64,000 nucleotides of DNA from Obelidium mucronatum (lineage: Eukaryota; Chytridiomycota; Chytridiomycetes; Chytridiales; Chytriomycetaceae). Of this stretch, positions 22,571 through 33,134 are shown piece by piece. The notes under the pieces were generated by a model. That model was given only the letters and a program-made list of their open reading frames with translations. It was not told the DNA's origin and searched no databases. Made by a program: the position numbers and the translations under genes. Each line of letters begins with the position of its first letter. Position 1 is the stretch's first letter. The stretch lies in the NCBI GenBank assembly GCA_025765595.1, contig JAIVFH010000029.1, forward strand, positions 1 through 64,000, written 5' to 3'.

Positions 22571-22698
22571 CTTGTTTTTCTTGTTGTCTCTCTCTCTTTC
22601 AAGAGTCAGATGGAAATAAAATGAACTGACAATTTCAATTGATCTATTGCCAATCACAGCGACCGAAAAGAAAATCTATACCAACTTAATTTATTTTG

Positions 22699-23323
22699 CT
22701 AATAATCATCGCGGGATCCTCTTCGCTGTGCTTTTGCACTGGATCGATGCTGTTTTGATTTCATGGTCCGTTCCTTATCGTATTCCTTCCTGTATTTGAA
22801 AAGAAAAAAAAAAGAAAAAAAAGAATAGTAAGCTAGACGTAAGAGTAAAATAAAAGCAAAAAACAAGCAAAACTAACAAGTCTTTTATCCGTTCCACCTT
22901 TTCTTCATCAACTTCAGGTGGTATCCTTGACTGAGCAGCCGCCACCACAGCATCCGACAGCTTTTCCAAGGCATCATTCAGATTCGCAAGCTGAGTTCTA
23001 AACCGTTCCGAAGTGATGATGAATTCGCCCTTCTTGTTGATTCTGTTTTCATGGCGGTCCATCAGGGCCGTTCGAACAGGATGAGGTAGCCATTGTGCTT
23101 CTAGAGGAACGAATCTGAGTTCTGCTTTTGTGTTTACTTTGTTCACGTTTTGGCCTCCGGCGCCAGATGATCTGTTGTATTGGATGAGCAGCTTGTCTGT
23201 TGGGATGTGTGTGGGTTTGAAGGAGGCGACGAGCTTCTTGAGTGTTTGGATGTCAGAAGGCGAGAGTGATGTTGACGATGATGATGAAGAAGAAGAAGCT
23301 GAAAAGAAGCGATAGAAGCGCAT
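22699..23323 (-). CDS. Mitochondrial GGQ peptidyl-tRNA hydrolase (ICT1/ArfB-like)
   Basis: Rescues stalled mitochondrial ribosomes by hydrolysing peptidyl-tRNA. ATG 23323 opens a presequence (MRFYRFFSASSSSSSS). The catalytic loop is SSGAGGQNVNKVNTKAELRF with the GGQ motif. HENRINKKGEFIITSERFRTQ follows. A second exon (phase 2, donor gttagt) gives LKEYDKERTMKSKQHRSS and a basic tail ending at 22699, as expected for the ribosome-entering C-terminus of this family. Codon-recognition domains of full release factors are absent. It is divergent from COQ6, with 68 bp between start codons. Confidence 0.9.
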
Positions 23324-23391
23324 GTTACTTTTTATCATTCTTCTTTTTTCTATCTTTTCTTTATTTGTGATTACCAAAAGAAAACAAAAGA

Positions 23392-24981
23392 ATGAACAAA
23401 AGCACAGTCGATGTCTGCATCGTCGGCGGCGGCATCGTCGGCACGGCGCTCGCAGCGGCGCTGTCTGCGTCGGCGTTCGGCGGCGCGCTCCGCATTGCGC
23501 TCGTGGACGCCGGCGACGTGTTCGCAGCACCCGCGCCGGGCTTGTCGAACCGCGTGTCGGCGGTCACGCCGCAGTCGCAGGCGCTGCTCGCGCGTAAGCA
23601 AGCCCTGGCGTGCTTTGTGTAACGCAATTTAACCCGCCGCGCCGCAGGACTCGGCGCGTGGGAGCGCCTCGGGCTGCGCCGCAAGCCGTTCGCGCAGATG
23701 AAGGTGTGGGACGCCGCCGGCCGCGGCCGCCTCGCCTTCAGCGCGCCGCAGACGCACGCCGCCGCGCGCATCGGCACCATCGTCGAGAACGCGCGGCTGC
23801 GCAGGGCGCTGGCGGACTCGCTCGGGGACGCCGTCGCCGTGCACGGAAACGCGCTGGTCGAGTCCGTCGAGGCCGCTGCTGCGTCCGGCTGGCCGCGCGT
23901 GAATCTGAAGGGCGGCGCGCAGATCGAGGCGAGGCTGCTCATTGGCGCCGACGGCGCGAATTCGCTGGTGCGCAAATACGCGGGAATCAATAGCACCGGG
24001 TGGGACTACCCGCAGAAGGCGCTGGTCGCTACTCTGGAGCTGGAAAATGTCGAGGGAAACGGTAACGATGTTGCCTACCAGCGCTTTCTGCCCGAGGGGC
24101 CGATTGCACTATTGCCGGTATGCTAGTCAATTTGCTTTCTTGTTGTTCCCGTTTACTGCATCCCCACTATCAAAGTCTTTCCAGATTCCTAACGTTTGAT
24201 AATCTCAATTCATTCTAACAAAAAATTCAGCTGACGGAAACAGTGAGCTCAATGGTCTGGTCAACGAGCCCAACAACAGCAGCAAAATTATCCAAACTCT
24301 CATCAAAAGACTTTGCCTCCTTTGTAAACATTGCATTCCGCAACCCTATCGAAGATTTAAAATATTTCACGGATCTAATTCAACCCGACGGGTCACTACC
24401 ATCGACTCTCAATCTTGAAGAGGAAGCTGCATGGGGACGAAGTCGTTTAGAAACAGCCAATTTCCCCAACATTGGCACCCCGCCCTCGAATACTACGATC
24501 CCAACGATTCGAAATGTGGTTGAAGGTTCCCGCGCTGGATTCCCTCTCCGATTTTATCTCAGTGAACGCTATGTCAGTGAATCGCGTGTTGCTTTGATTG
24601 GAGATGCCGCCCATACCATCCATCCATTGGCAGGGCAAGGCTTGAATCTGGGACTCCTGGACGTGGACACACTCTCGCGCGTGATTGAAGAAGCTGTTTT
24701 GTCTGGATCCGATATCGGAAATATTCACTCCTTGCAAAAGTATGCGAGCGAGCGGTTTACACCGAATTTGGGTATGATGCTGGCGGTGGATGCTGTGGGG
24801 AAGCTATTTCGTGCGGAATCTGATCCAGTTGTATGGGCCCGGTCGTTTGGAATGAATTTAGTGAATACGATACCTGGATTCAAGGTAACAATGAATCCTT
24901 TTTTTGTTTTGTGTCTTGATGCATATGTTCAATATTTCTTTGTAGGAGCTTGCAATGAAAGCGGCGTCAAGTATTCAGTAG
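23392..24981 (+). CDS. COQ6: Ubiquinone biosynthesis FAD monooxygenase COQ6
   Basis: Ring hydroxylase of coenzyme Q synthesis, peripheral on the mitochondrial inner membrane. The N-terminus carries the FAD dinucleotide fold VDVCIVGGGIVGTALAAAL, then PGLSNRVSAVTPQSQALL. The second exon has LLIGADGANSLVRKYAG. The C-terminal half has RVALIGDAAHTIHPLAGQG followed by LNLGLLDVDTL, the second FAD-binding motif of this flavoprotein group. Introns lie near 23,596-23,647, 24,119-24,230 and 24,884-24,945. The final exon encodes ELAMKAASSIQ. Exons 1 and 2 are extremely GC-rich and exons 3 onward are not. The frame is intact throughout. Confidence 0.93.
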
Positions 24982-25034
24982 TATCGCGAATTAAAGCAGT
25001 TTATTTTTTAAACATACAATTCCTATTGCTCAAA

Positions 25035-25350
25035 TCAATTGTGCAAGATCATGGCGTACAGAACTTGAACTCTTGCACCGTTTATGCTTAAATCAACCAG
25101 ATTAACCAAATTCCAAAGCTTCTGGCTGGCAAACTCACCGCGCAGGGGGTTTCCGCTGAAATCCAGAATGTCAATGCGCAAGTGTCCCACTAGGCCAAAC
25201 CGACAGGAAATTTCCCCCGCTTAGCTTGCTGTTGTTTAGGTATACCTCAGTCCGAGATTTCAGCATGCCATATTCATTCGGTACATGTCCTTGAAAACAC
25301 AATTGCCTGAGAGTTTCAAAATCGTCAAACAAGAATATCACCCTCACCAT
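25035..25350 (-). pseudogene. Leucine-rich-repeat gene fragment
   Basis: The minus strand has GHVPNEYGMLKSRTEVYLNN followed by SKLSGGNF. After a one-frame shift it continues LRIDILDFSGNPLRGEFASQ, then LWNLVNLVDLSIN, and a stop at 25035. The LxxLxLNxNxLSG and LxxLDFSGNPLRGEF patterns are those of plant-type (LRR-RLP) leucine-rich repeats. Only about three repeats remain, the frame is broken, and no signal peptide or flanking repeats were found. It looks like the decayed end of a larger gene. It is convergent with COQ6, whose stop is 53 bp away. Confidence 0.55.
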
Positions 25351-25473
25351 GAGCTATACGGACATGGTTACTTTATTGCATGTGTTATGGTGAAAAGTTC
25401 AAACCAAAGAAAACTCAACACTGAGCCTTCTTAAATACAGTCATTATTTGGAGTTTTTGTACAGTGTCATAAA

Positions 25474-27479
25474 TCACAAGTTGAGTTTCCAGAACAGCCG
25501 CCAGCTCTCTTCAGTCCGACCAGGCCACTGAATTCCGCCCACTTGCATCCCCAAAAGCCCCAAAAACGCTCGTGGTTCCTTCTCCTCTGACACAACGTCA
25601 TCGCCTTCCAGACTTACGACTTTCATTCCCAGCGTGATAATCTCAACATCATCCGTCGCCAGTTGTCGTTGCTGTTGTTGCCCCAACAAACATTTCTCAA
25701 AATCATCGATTTCTTGAACCATAGCTTCCATACACTTCAAAAGAGGAGGCGTCACACCACCAACAATATTCTCTCTCTGCCCTACGCTTTCAACATACTG
25801 AATAACCATCAACATCCGACCCCTCAAAACTGTCCAACACATCTTGTCTCTCCTCCCCAAGACCGCCCACCAAATCGGATCCATTCGACACGACACAAAC
25901 CACAACACAACCATGGCTTCAAACAAGTACATGTTCATGTAGTTATTGGGAGGAAGTGGTTCTTTGACAGTCTGCCCCAGAATGTATGTCAAGAGGTTAA
26001 TTGCCCGATGCCCAGCATCCAGAGATTGGTTGATGGATTTTGCAATAGTTGATTGTTGGTCGTGGCTTAGATACATTGGATGGCATGCTTTCAAACTTGA
26101 TAGGTACAGGGTTGGTCGATTCAAAACACAGATGCTTGCAAAGACAACAGCATTGAAGAGACACAAGCTGGAAGAGTCCACATCTTTACAAATCTGCTCA
26201 TTGAATCTGGCACAGTCTTGTATTGTCAAAGTTTCTGGATCGTCACTTGTAAGGAGGTATTCAGAAGAAATGAGGGCACGTATAGAGTCCAATTTCATTC
26301 GCAGTGAAATCATGGCCTCTGAAGAAATGTGCTCAAAGATGGATTTGGGTGGGTTTTCAAAGTGTTTTCTGACGGTTGTTATGAATGCGAAAAGTGCAGT
26401 GCTTTCCATGGTTAACAGACATGCCTCGAAAATCATGACGTTGCCATCAAAAACAGGGGATGGAGGTTTGATTTTGTCGCCATTGAAGGGAAGACTTGTA
26501 ATTGCACTGGTTGTCGCAGATTCGATCAAAATTAATTCGTACGGCAACCAAAACGCCCGCCTCCGATCCTCCTTTTGTCGTGGTGTTAAATTGAGGTGGA
26601 ATAGCCAGGGAGAGTCGTCCGGATCAATGTAGAGACGTAAAGCTTGAATCAAATCAACCATAATTTTCATCAACGATAGCGCAAGTGCAGGTTGTCCCTT
26701 CCCTGAATATTAAAGCTGCGATGAGTACGTCTTAAAAAGGCGAATTGACGAAGATGAAATAACCGTAGAACACGACAGACAATACACCGCCTTTGGCAGT
26801 AAAATGCAAAATTTGACGTTATTCGGCATGAAAAAAAAGAATTCGCACTTCCAAAAAACAGAGCTAGCGTGTACAATCCCTGAACTGTTTGAAATGTTGG
26901 CTTTTCCGTCAACGCTCGAATAGCAGCTTTCCGAGTTTGTTTGTAATATTTGGGTGTCAAATGTGGAGCCATCAAATACGACATGAACATCAACTGTACA
27001 GTTCTGAGAAGAGGGGGTAACTGAAAGAACTCCTTCAAGTACAGGTCGCAATCCTGACTGAAGAGAATTGGCGGCTCAGGATCATCACCACACATAGCAC
27101 AAAAGATGAAGGCCCAATCTTCAATACACGGCATCAAGCCGTGGTCTTCGAGTTCCCACTTGGTTTCTTCCAAATCAACAAGTGGCGTTTCTGCCATACA
27201 CGTTATGCAATCCAAAGCAGAAAGCGTGTAGCCAGGAGAAGCAGCCTCGTGGTTCCAACCCTCTTCTTCTTCGAGATCCATCAGCGAGGCGTCAGACAGT
27301 TTCATGAAGCGGTCAAGAAGCGCCGATGGCGAAGAAATGGCAGGATGAGTCACCGCCAGTCCGCCGCTCACTGGCTCCAGCGAGCAACGACTCCCGCTGC
27401 GGGCACATCGGTCGCAGCCGCTTGGCGTCGGACTACATCGCTTCTTGAACTTGAAGCAGCGCTCACAGGCCGAACGCAT
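25474..27479 (-). CDS. Fungal Zn2Cys6 transcription factor
   Basis: ATG 27479 gives MRSACERCFKFKKRC and then GCDRCARSGSRC: six Cys with CX2CX6C spacing in each half, the Gal4-type binuclear zinc cluster, at the extreme N-terminus. The rest is the helical middle-homology region typical of fungal_trans proteins (for example RRRAFWLPYELILIE and CVLNRPTLYLSSLK). A Gln-rich stretch near the C-terminus precedes the end at 25474. One intron at roughly 26,700-26,860 removes a T-rich segment and rejoins LALFFG to GQPALALSLMKIMV. The neighbouring aldo-keto reductase on the same strand starts upstream and could be a target, but nothing shows this. Confidence 0.87.
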
Positions 27480-27588
27480 CACTTGATCGCTAAAAATAAA
27501 ATGATTCTATTTCTTGTCAACATAAAAAACAGTTTTCCTATTTCGTTAAGTGTACATATCAAGAGTTAAAGACAGCCGCCAACTCTCT

Positions 27589-28623
27589 TCAAGTAACAAT
27601 GGATGGATCCCAACAAAACTTCGTCACTGGAAAGCCTCCAGTTGTGGTTAATGAATCTAAACGCCTCATATCCTACATAGGGAGATGAACTGTTTTAACA
27701 ACAAGGCGGCGAGAATCAAAACGGTGGTCCATACATCTATCGAAATCTCAAAAAAGTCCAATTCAAAGTTCTCCTTGAGCCTCGCTATTGAACTTGACTT
27801 TGGAATCACACCCACACCCCGCTGAAGCGCCCACTTGAGCAGAAGCTGAGCACGCGTACACGAATACGGTGCCGCTATTTCATCAAACACTTTAAATTCA
27901 TCCTTGCTTCTGTCAACCAGATTCCCTTCCCCCAATGAGCTATAGGCTTGCACCCTGATTCCCTGCTGTTGGCAAAGCTCGAGTGTCTCCGAATGGATAT
28001 ACAAAGGGTGCAGCTCAATTTGATTCACGTATGGCTTGATAGTGCAGTAAGTGAAGAGTTCTTGGAGGTGAAGAGGTGTGTAATTCGAGACCCCAATGAA
28101 TCGGACTTTCTTCTCGGATTGCAGTTTTTCTAGCGCTTTCCATGCCGTTCGTCTGTTTTCAGTGTTTGGGTTTTTGACATCACGCTTGGAAGTGCCAGGC
28201 CAATGAATCAGAACCAAGTCCTTATTTTATAGCGGGTTATCCCTACAAAGTGCAATAAACCAATCGAAAAAAAAGATACCAAGTAATCCAATTGAAGCTT
28301 CTGGAGGGATTGCACAACGCTGTTGTACACGGCGATTTCGGATGTCAAGTACTTGGGAGAAACCTGATTCGCCCAATAAATAACGATGGCTCCATGATCG
28401 CTGAATCTGAATCAAAAGGGGGAGCAACCTTTGTAGTCACAAACAGATTCTGTCTTGGAATATCCGCCGTTGCAATCGCCTCGCCAACCATATGCTCGTT
28501 CCCATAAACTTGGGCGGTGTCAATCAACCTGTACCCGATCCGCAATGCATCATGCACAATAGATATTAAACTGTCGCGTGACTTGACGCGGTATGTTCCC
28601 AGGCCTATCAAGGGCAGATCCAT
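27589..28623 (-). CDS. Aldo-keto reductase
   Basis: NADPH-dependent carbonyl reductase of the AKR superfamily. ATG 28623 gives MDLPLIGLGTYRVKS. The catalytic set is visible: DTAQVYGNE (Asp and Tyr), VTTKVAP (Lys), VLIHWPGTS (His). FIGVSNYTPLHLQEL, NQIELHPL and GVGVIPKSS (cofactor site) follow. The last exon, after a gtatgg donor, encodes DMRRLDSLTTTGGFPV and ends with WDPSIVT at 27589, which restores the usual AKR C-terminus. Substrate cannot be told. Its start is 61 bp from the divergent NOP53 start. Confidence 0.92.
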
Positions 28624-28684
28624 CGTTCTTTTTTTTTGCTTTTGTTTTTTTTTCTTTGTAAAATAATTTCTTGGGCAAAAGATT

Positions 28685-30468
28685 ATGGCACCAACGACAA
28701 AACCCACGCCGTCGAGCATCAAGAAGAAGCTAGCCGGAGGTCGAAAAGGAAAAAAGGAATGGAAAAAGAACGTGGATATTTCAAACATTGAAGATGCCAT
28801 TGATCAAATCAGGACAGAAAAGATCCTCACTGGGTAAGAAAGACAACCAAAGTTTCGTCCCCTGTTCTTTGGACCTCTCTAGATACTTGTGAAAAGCTCA
28901 ACTATTCCTTCTCTTTCCAATTTTAATCTTCCAAACCAGATCTGCTATTGTCGACAAGGCAAACGACTCTTTATTCACAATCGACAAGAAGGGAGACGAG
29001 AAAGCCAAAGTGTCGTTACGAAACCGAAAGCTGCGGATTGACCAGATCTTGGAAGCGAAATCTGGAGTTTCTGGAATTCCGTCGTTGGGAAAGAAGAGCA
29101 AAACTGTTGCGTTGGAGAATGAAAAGGATTTAGCAGCTGGGAAGAAAGTCAAGGTTGTCTCAAAGAATGTCATGGGTCAAATCAACAAGTTGGCGAAAAA
29201 GATTACCGAAGGGAAAGGGAAGCCACAACAGCAGCAGCAGAAGGAATTGAAAAAGGGAAAGAAACGTGCTGCGGCTGGAATTCCGTCTGGAGACCTGTGG
29301 GGTGCTGACGCTCCTGGTAATGCCTTGTTTTTGGCACTAGTTTCAATCCGCTTCGACACCATCTGAAATCCTGAAAACAAAAGCAGTCGCCGAAGTCACC
29401 GAAGATGATCCAAATGACTACCTCGCACACTTGAGACCAAAGAAAGTCAAGGTATTTCATCGGCGACTCTTTTAAAAAAATAACCATCACCAACATATGC
29501 TTTATACTTCAGAAACCAAATGTTCCAAATGATAGACCCACTCACATCCCTGCCGTCAAAGTTTCTCACTCTGGTTCATCGTACAATCCAACATTCAAGG
29601 ACCATCAAGGACTCTTACAAGCTGCTTTGGATGTGGAGTTGGATAAGGAACGCAAAACTGAAGAATTCAAACAGAAAATGTCATACCCTCCAGAGCTGGA
29701 CAATATTGTATGTCTCACTGATAGTATCTCGTTATCTCTTACCTCTGCATGCATATAAAAATAGGACGATGAAAACTTTTTCGAATCCGAAGATGAAGAA
29801 GAGGAGGAGCAAGAAGAAGAGAATGCGCTGGAACCAGTTACAAAGAAACCCAACGCCAACATCAGAAAGACACGAACTGAAAGGAATAAGGAAGCAGCCA
29901 AGATTGAACGAGTTAAGACACCTATTTTTATTTGTTCATTTGGCTTTTAGTTAAACTCTTCATCTAGGCCAGAGCGGAACAAAAACTCAAGGACGATGCC
30001 AAATTGAGAAAACAGATTCATGAGTAAGTTTTTTATTCCTTGGTATAACCTCTGGCACTGTAGTTAAAAAACAATGCTTTCCAGGCTGGAAACAATCAAA
30101 AAGGAGCTCGCACAACAGCCAACCAAACCTGAAAAAAAGGAAAAGAAAAAGCCACTGAAACTCGGACCACTTGAGTTTAAAGCAGCTCCGTTGGAAATCA
30201 CATTAACGGAGGAACTCCCTGAATCCCTGATGAAGTTGAAACCGGAGGGTAACTTATTCAAGGACAGATTCCAATCTCTACAGGAGCGAAGCATTATTGA
30301 GCCACGTGTTCCTGTGGGGTTCGTGGCGCTTTTGTTTCTCAAACTTATTTATACTGAGTGTTTTCTTCCCCTCGCAGAAAAAAGGGTACCACAACACGCT
30401 GGAAGAGAAAGGACACAGAGCGTCACGATTACAAAAGATTCGACGCGGAAACTTTCGCAAATATGTAG
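28685..30468 (+). CDS. NOP53: Ribosome biogenesis protein NOP53 (GLTSCR2 family)
   Basis: Nucleolar factor for late 60S pre-ribosome processing that recruits the exosome-associated helicase. ATG 28685 starts a Lys-rich protein. GGRKGKKEWKKNVDISNIED and LRNRKLRIDQIL lie early. Next come PSGDLWGADAP, an acidic Glu run, then a coiled coil and LGPLEFKAAPLEITLTEELP. SLQERSIIEPRVPV precedes the last intron (donor gttcgt). The final exon reads KKGTTTRWKRKDTERHDYKR and ends FDAETFANM at 30468, matching the conserved basic end of the family. About six short introns. It is convergent with PP2A B55, 93 bp apart. Confidence 0.88.
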
Positions 30469-30561
30469 TTTGGCTCGTAATAAACGCAGTAGAAACAACG
30501 TTAATTTTATTTGACTTTGAGAAAAAACACAACGCACAAGAAGAAAAAAAAGAGTATAAAA

Positions 30562-32505
30562 TCATCCCTGTTGAAACAAAAACAAGTTGTTCGTCGCAGC
30601 TAGCGCGATGATCTGGGAAATATAAATAAGCCAACAAAAACAAAGCAAGAAAAAAAAGTCTTACATTCTCGCGTGGATGCCATGACGCATGCAGAATCTT
30701 TTTCGAGAAGTCCAGTGCATCTACATTCAAAAATTCTTCCTTCTTGCTCTTTTTTTGAACCCCCTTCTTTGCAATCGCTGCAGCCGCAGCCTTCTTTGAC
30801 TTGAAGGCATTCTTGTCTGCTTGCAGAATAGTGTTGTTTTTTGATTGTGTATCGTGGATTTGGAAAAAGTTGTTGTATGAACCAGTCAAAACATTTCTGC
30901 AGAAAAAACGTTAAAACACACCATTAAATAAAACAGGAACAAAATACATACGATCCATCCCCACTGAACATGCACTCAAACTTGTCAAAGATGCAATCAT
31001 TTTCATATAGATCACAGAGTTTGCCCTTCAGGTGTTCGTGAATGTTGATGGTCTCGACAGGCTTCGAGTCCATGTTGATGTCCCACACTTTCAGCGTCAA
31101 GTAATCGCGAGCCAGAATATAGCGGCCATCCCTGCTGAAACGGATATCTGAGATTGAGGAAATGATTTCGGAGAAGAACGATTTGTTTTGTGGGTCTTCT
31201 TCGACCTCGAAGGCTACATGAAAAATTGAGAAGTATCAAAACCACATTTCCGTTGTAATCAGAAGTACAACGACTGCAATAGTTACATTTGGCGTGGTTG
31301 TCGCATAAAGCGGCAGAACGCATGTCATTCAATTTAATGACACCCTTACTGCTACTAAACGCAAACAGGTTGCAATGAATAGGGTGGAATTCACAGGCTG
31401 TGATGACTTCCGTCAATTCTTCCATATTGACTGGCTTAATGTCGACAATATCTACAGAAGCACACAAAAATTAGCCATTACCGCAAAGTAGGGTCCATGA
31501 ACAAAATCATGACACTAAACTGAAGCTTTGGTCGGCTTGATTCAAACTCCAGAGATTGACCCGCAAATCATCGGCAGATAAATAAGTTTCTCCATCCGAG
31601 TTGACAGAAATTGAGTTGATATGATAGGTGTGTGCGTTTTGATAAACCTTTCGGGGCACAGCAGCAACCATGGTATCATGATGAATCATTTTGGGAAGTT
31701 TGAGTTTTGCAGACGACGCAATAGGAACGCGTTGAGATCCTTCAGGTACGTTTGTTTCAGACACCATTTTGATTGATTTCTCAAACACTTTCCAAAGCTT
31801 GATTGTCTTGTCTGTTTTGTGTCCAGGAAGAGTTTTGTTTTTAGAAGGCAGTAAAGACTCATTGATTGGCTAGCGAACCGTTTGTTGATAACAAGAAATG
31901 GGCTGCGTTCTGCCTCTTGCACCATCTGATTTTGTTAATCTTTTCCTCGATTTCCAAACTCTTGAGATAGTCGAATTCCGGTTCGTGCGATTGAAACTCT
32001 GTAAAGAATTTGTACTCGCAGGCTTTTTTCTATTTGAAAGGATCGAGAAGATGTTGGTATCACGAACGTCAAAAGAGTCAGTCCTATCCAATAATACCGA
32101 GTGGTTCCTTTCAAACAGCACAACACGACCGCCCTTGTCTCCTGTAGCCAGATAGTCTCCCGTGTGGTCAAATTCTACCGCAGAGATGATATCGGCTGTG
32201 TTGACCGCGCACGCAAAGGTTAAACATAAGAAGACAGTTTCCAAAAATAACCAACACACCTTCAGCGACTTCCTCAACATCGCCCTTGTCTCCAAAGCAT
32301 TGCCGAAACTAAAAGAAAACAAAAAAGATGTGAACAATGGCTTCAAATCATCGCGCAATCAAAAACGGTGTCGATAGGCAGGGAGGCTCCTCTGCCATTA
32401 TCCCTCGTCCGCCTCCAGGTCAACACGCTCACGCTTCCCCCCAAAAACAAAACATAAGCTTCGATTTCACACCTGCCAGTTATTGTTTTCGTCCACGTTG
32501 GCCAT
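30562..32505 (-). CDS. CDC55: PP2A regulatory subunit B55 (WD40 propeller)
   Basis: Substrate-targeting B subunit of protein phosphatase 2A. ATG 32505 gives [51 protein letters not shown] and VVLFERN follow, which are the hallmark first blades. [20 protein letters not shown], then [25 protein letters not shown] and [14 protein letters not shown] mark further blades. The last exon encodes [16 protein letters not shown] and stops at 30562. A basic loop ([15 protein letters not shown]) lies in the last blade. Introns are frequent and short. An upstream frame reads without a stop into this ATG, but a predicted intron puts the neighbour's stop at 32525, 19 bp before this start. Confidence 0.93.
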
Positions 32506-32524
32506 TTGCAGAGTTTGAATAAAG

Positions 32525-33134
32525 TTAAAAACGTCTAAAAACTGCAAAAGAAGATCCTGTTTCAATAACGCGGAAGAATCGGTCGCAGTACCCTCACCTA
32601 GTACTATACAGAAGGCAAAGTGGTTGGTATTGATACGTTTGACTGCTGGGCTGCGTGTTGGTTGGATTGTTGTCAAGACGATGTTTCGAAAAAGGGTCAC
32701 AGAATTTTTCGTAGAGCAAAGAAAAATACAAGAGTCTTCGTAAGCTATAGCATCTGGACAACAGTCGTTCACTGAAATCACGCGTTATATAGTTAAATAA
32801 GAAGAATTTATGTTGCTTATGCTCATTCGCAATCGCTGTAATAAGACCCAGCAAGTTGATGGAATATCATACTCTGCCAATCTGCCAACATCAAGAACAA
32901 GAGCGCGGTCAAAGTATGCAATCGTATTAACACGATTTGCAATTGAAATTACAGTTTCTCGAAGTGTGTCCGAATGGGGGAATGAATCAACGATGATCCA
33001 ACTGACCTCAGCTTAAGTCCCCACCAAATGGGTTGATCACCGAGATACAAACTGCAGCGAGTCGTGCCCGTAAACAAAACAGGCTCTTCAGTGCTTTTCA
33101 TAAATGTAGTTCCAAACTTTGTAAAATAAATCAT
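32525..33134 (-). CDS. Uncharacterised protein, interrupted frames
   Basis: ATG 33134 opens MIYFTKFGTTFMKSTEEPVL and continues FTGTTRCSLYLGDQPIWWGL; an internal Met at codon 12 is an alternative start. Further coding-like stretches follow in shifted frames, including TVISIANRVNTIAYFDRALV and then LDVGRLAEYDIPS, and DCCPDAIAYEDSCIFLCSTK. With a gtgagg..ttgcag intron the last frame stops at 32525-32527. By eye the NRVNTI..FDRALVLDVGRLAEYDIP stretch resembles the end of an ABC family C nucleotide-binding domain, and EPVLFTGTTR resembles its PVLFSGT segment. The signature and Walker B region between them is missing, so either it is a decayed fragment or the likeness is chance. Function unknown. 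Confidence 0.4.

Noticed and set aside
23361..23996. Minus-strand 211-aa frame over COQ6
   Set aside because: GC-rich coding DNA opens all frames; the plus strand carries clear FAD motifs.
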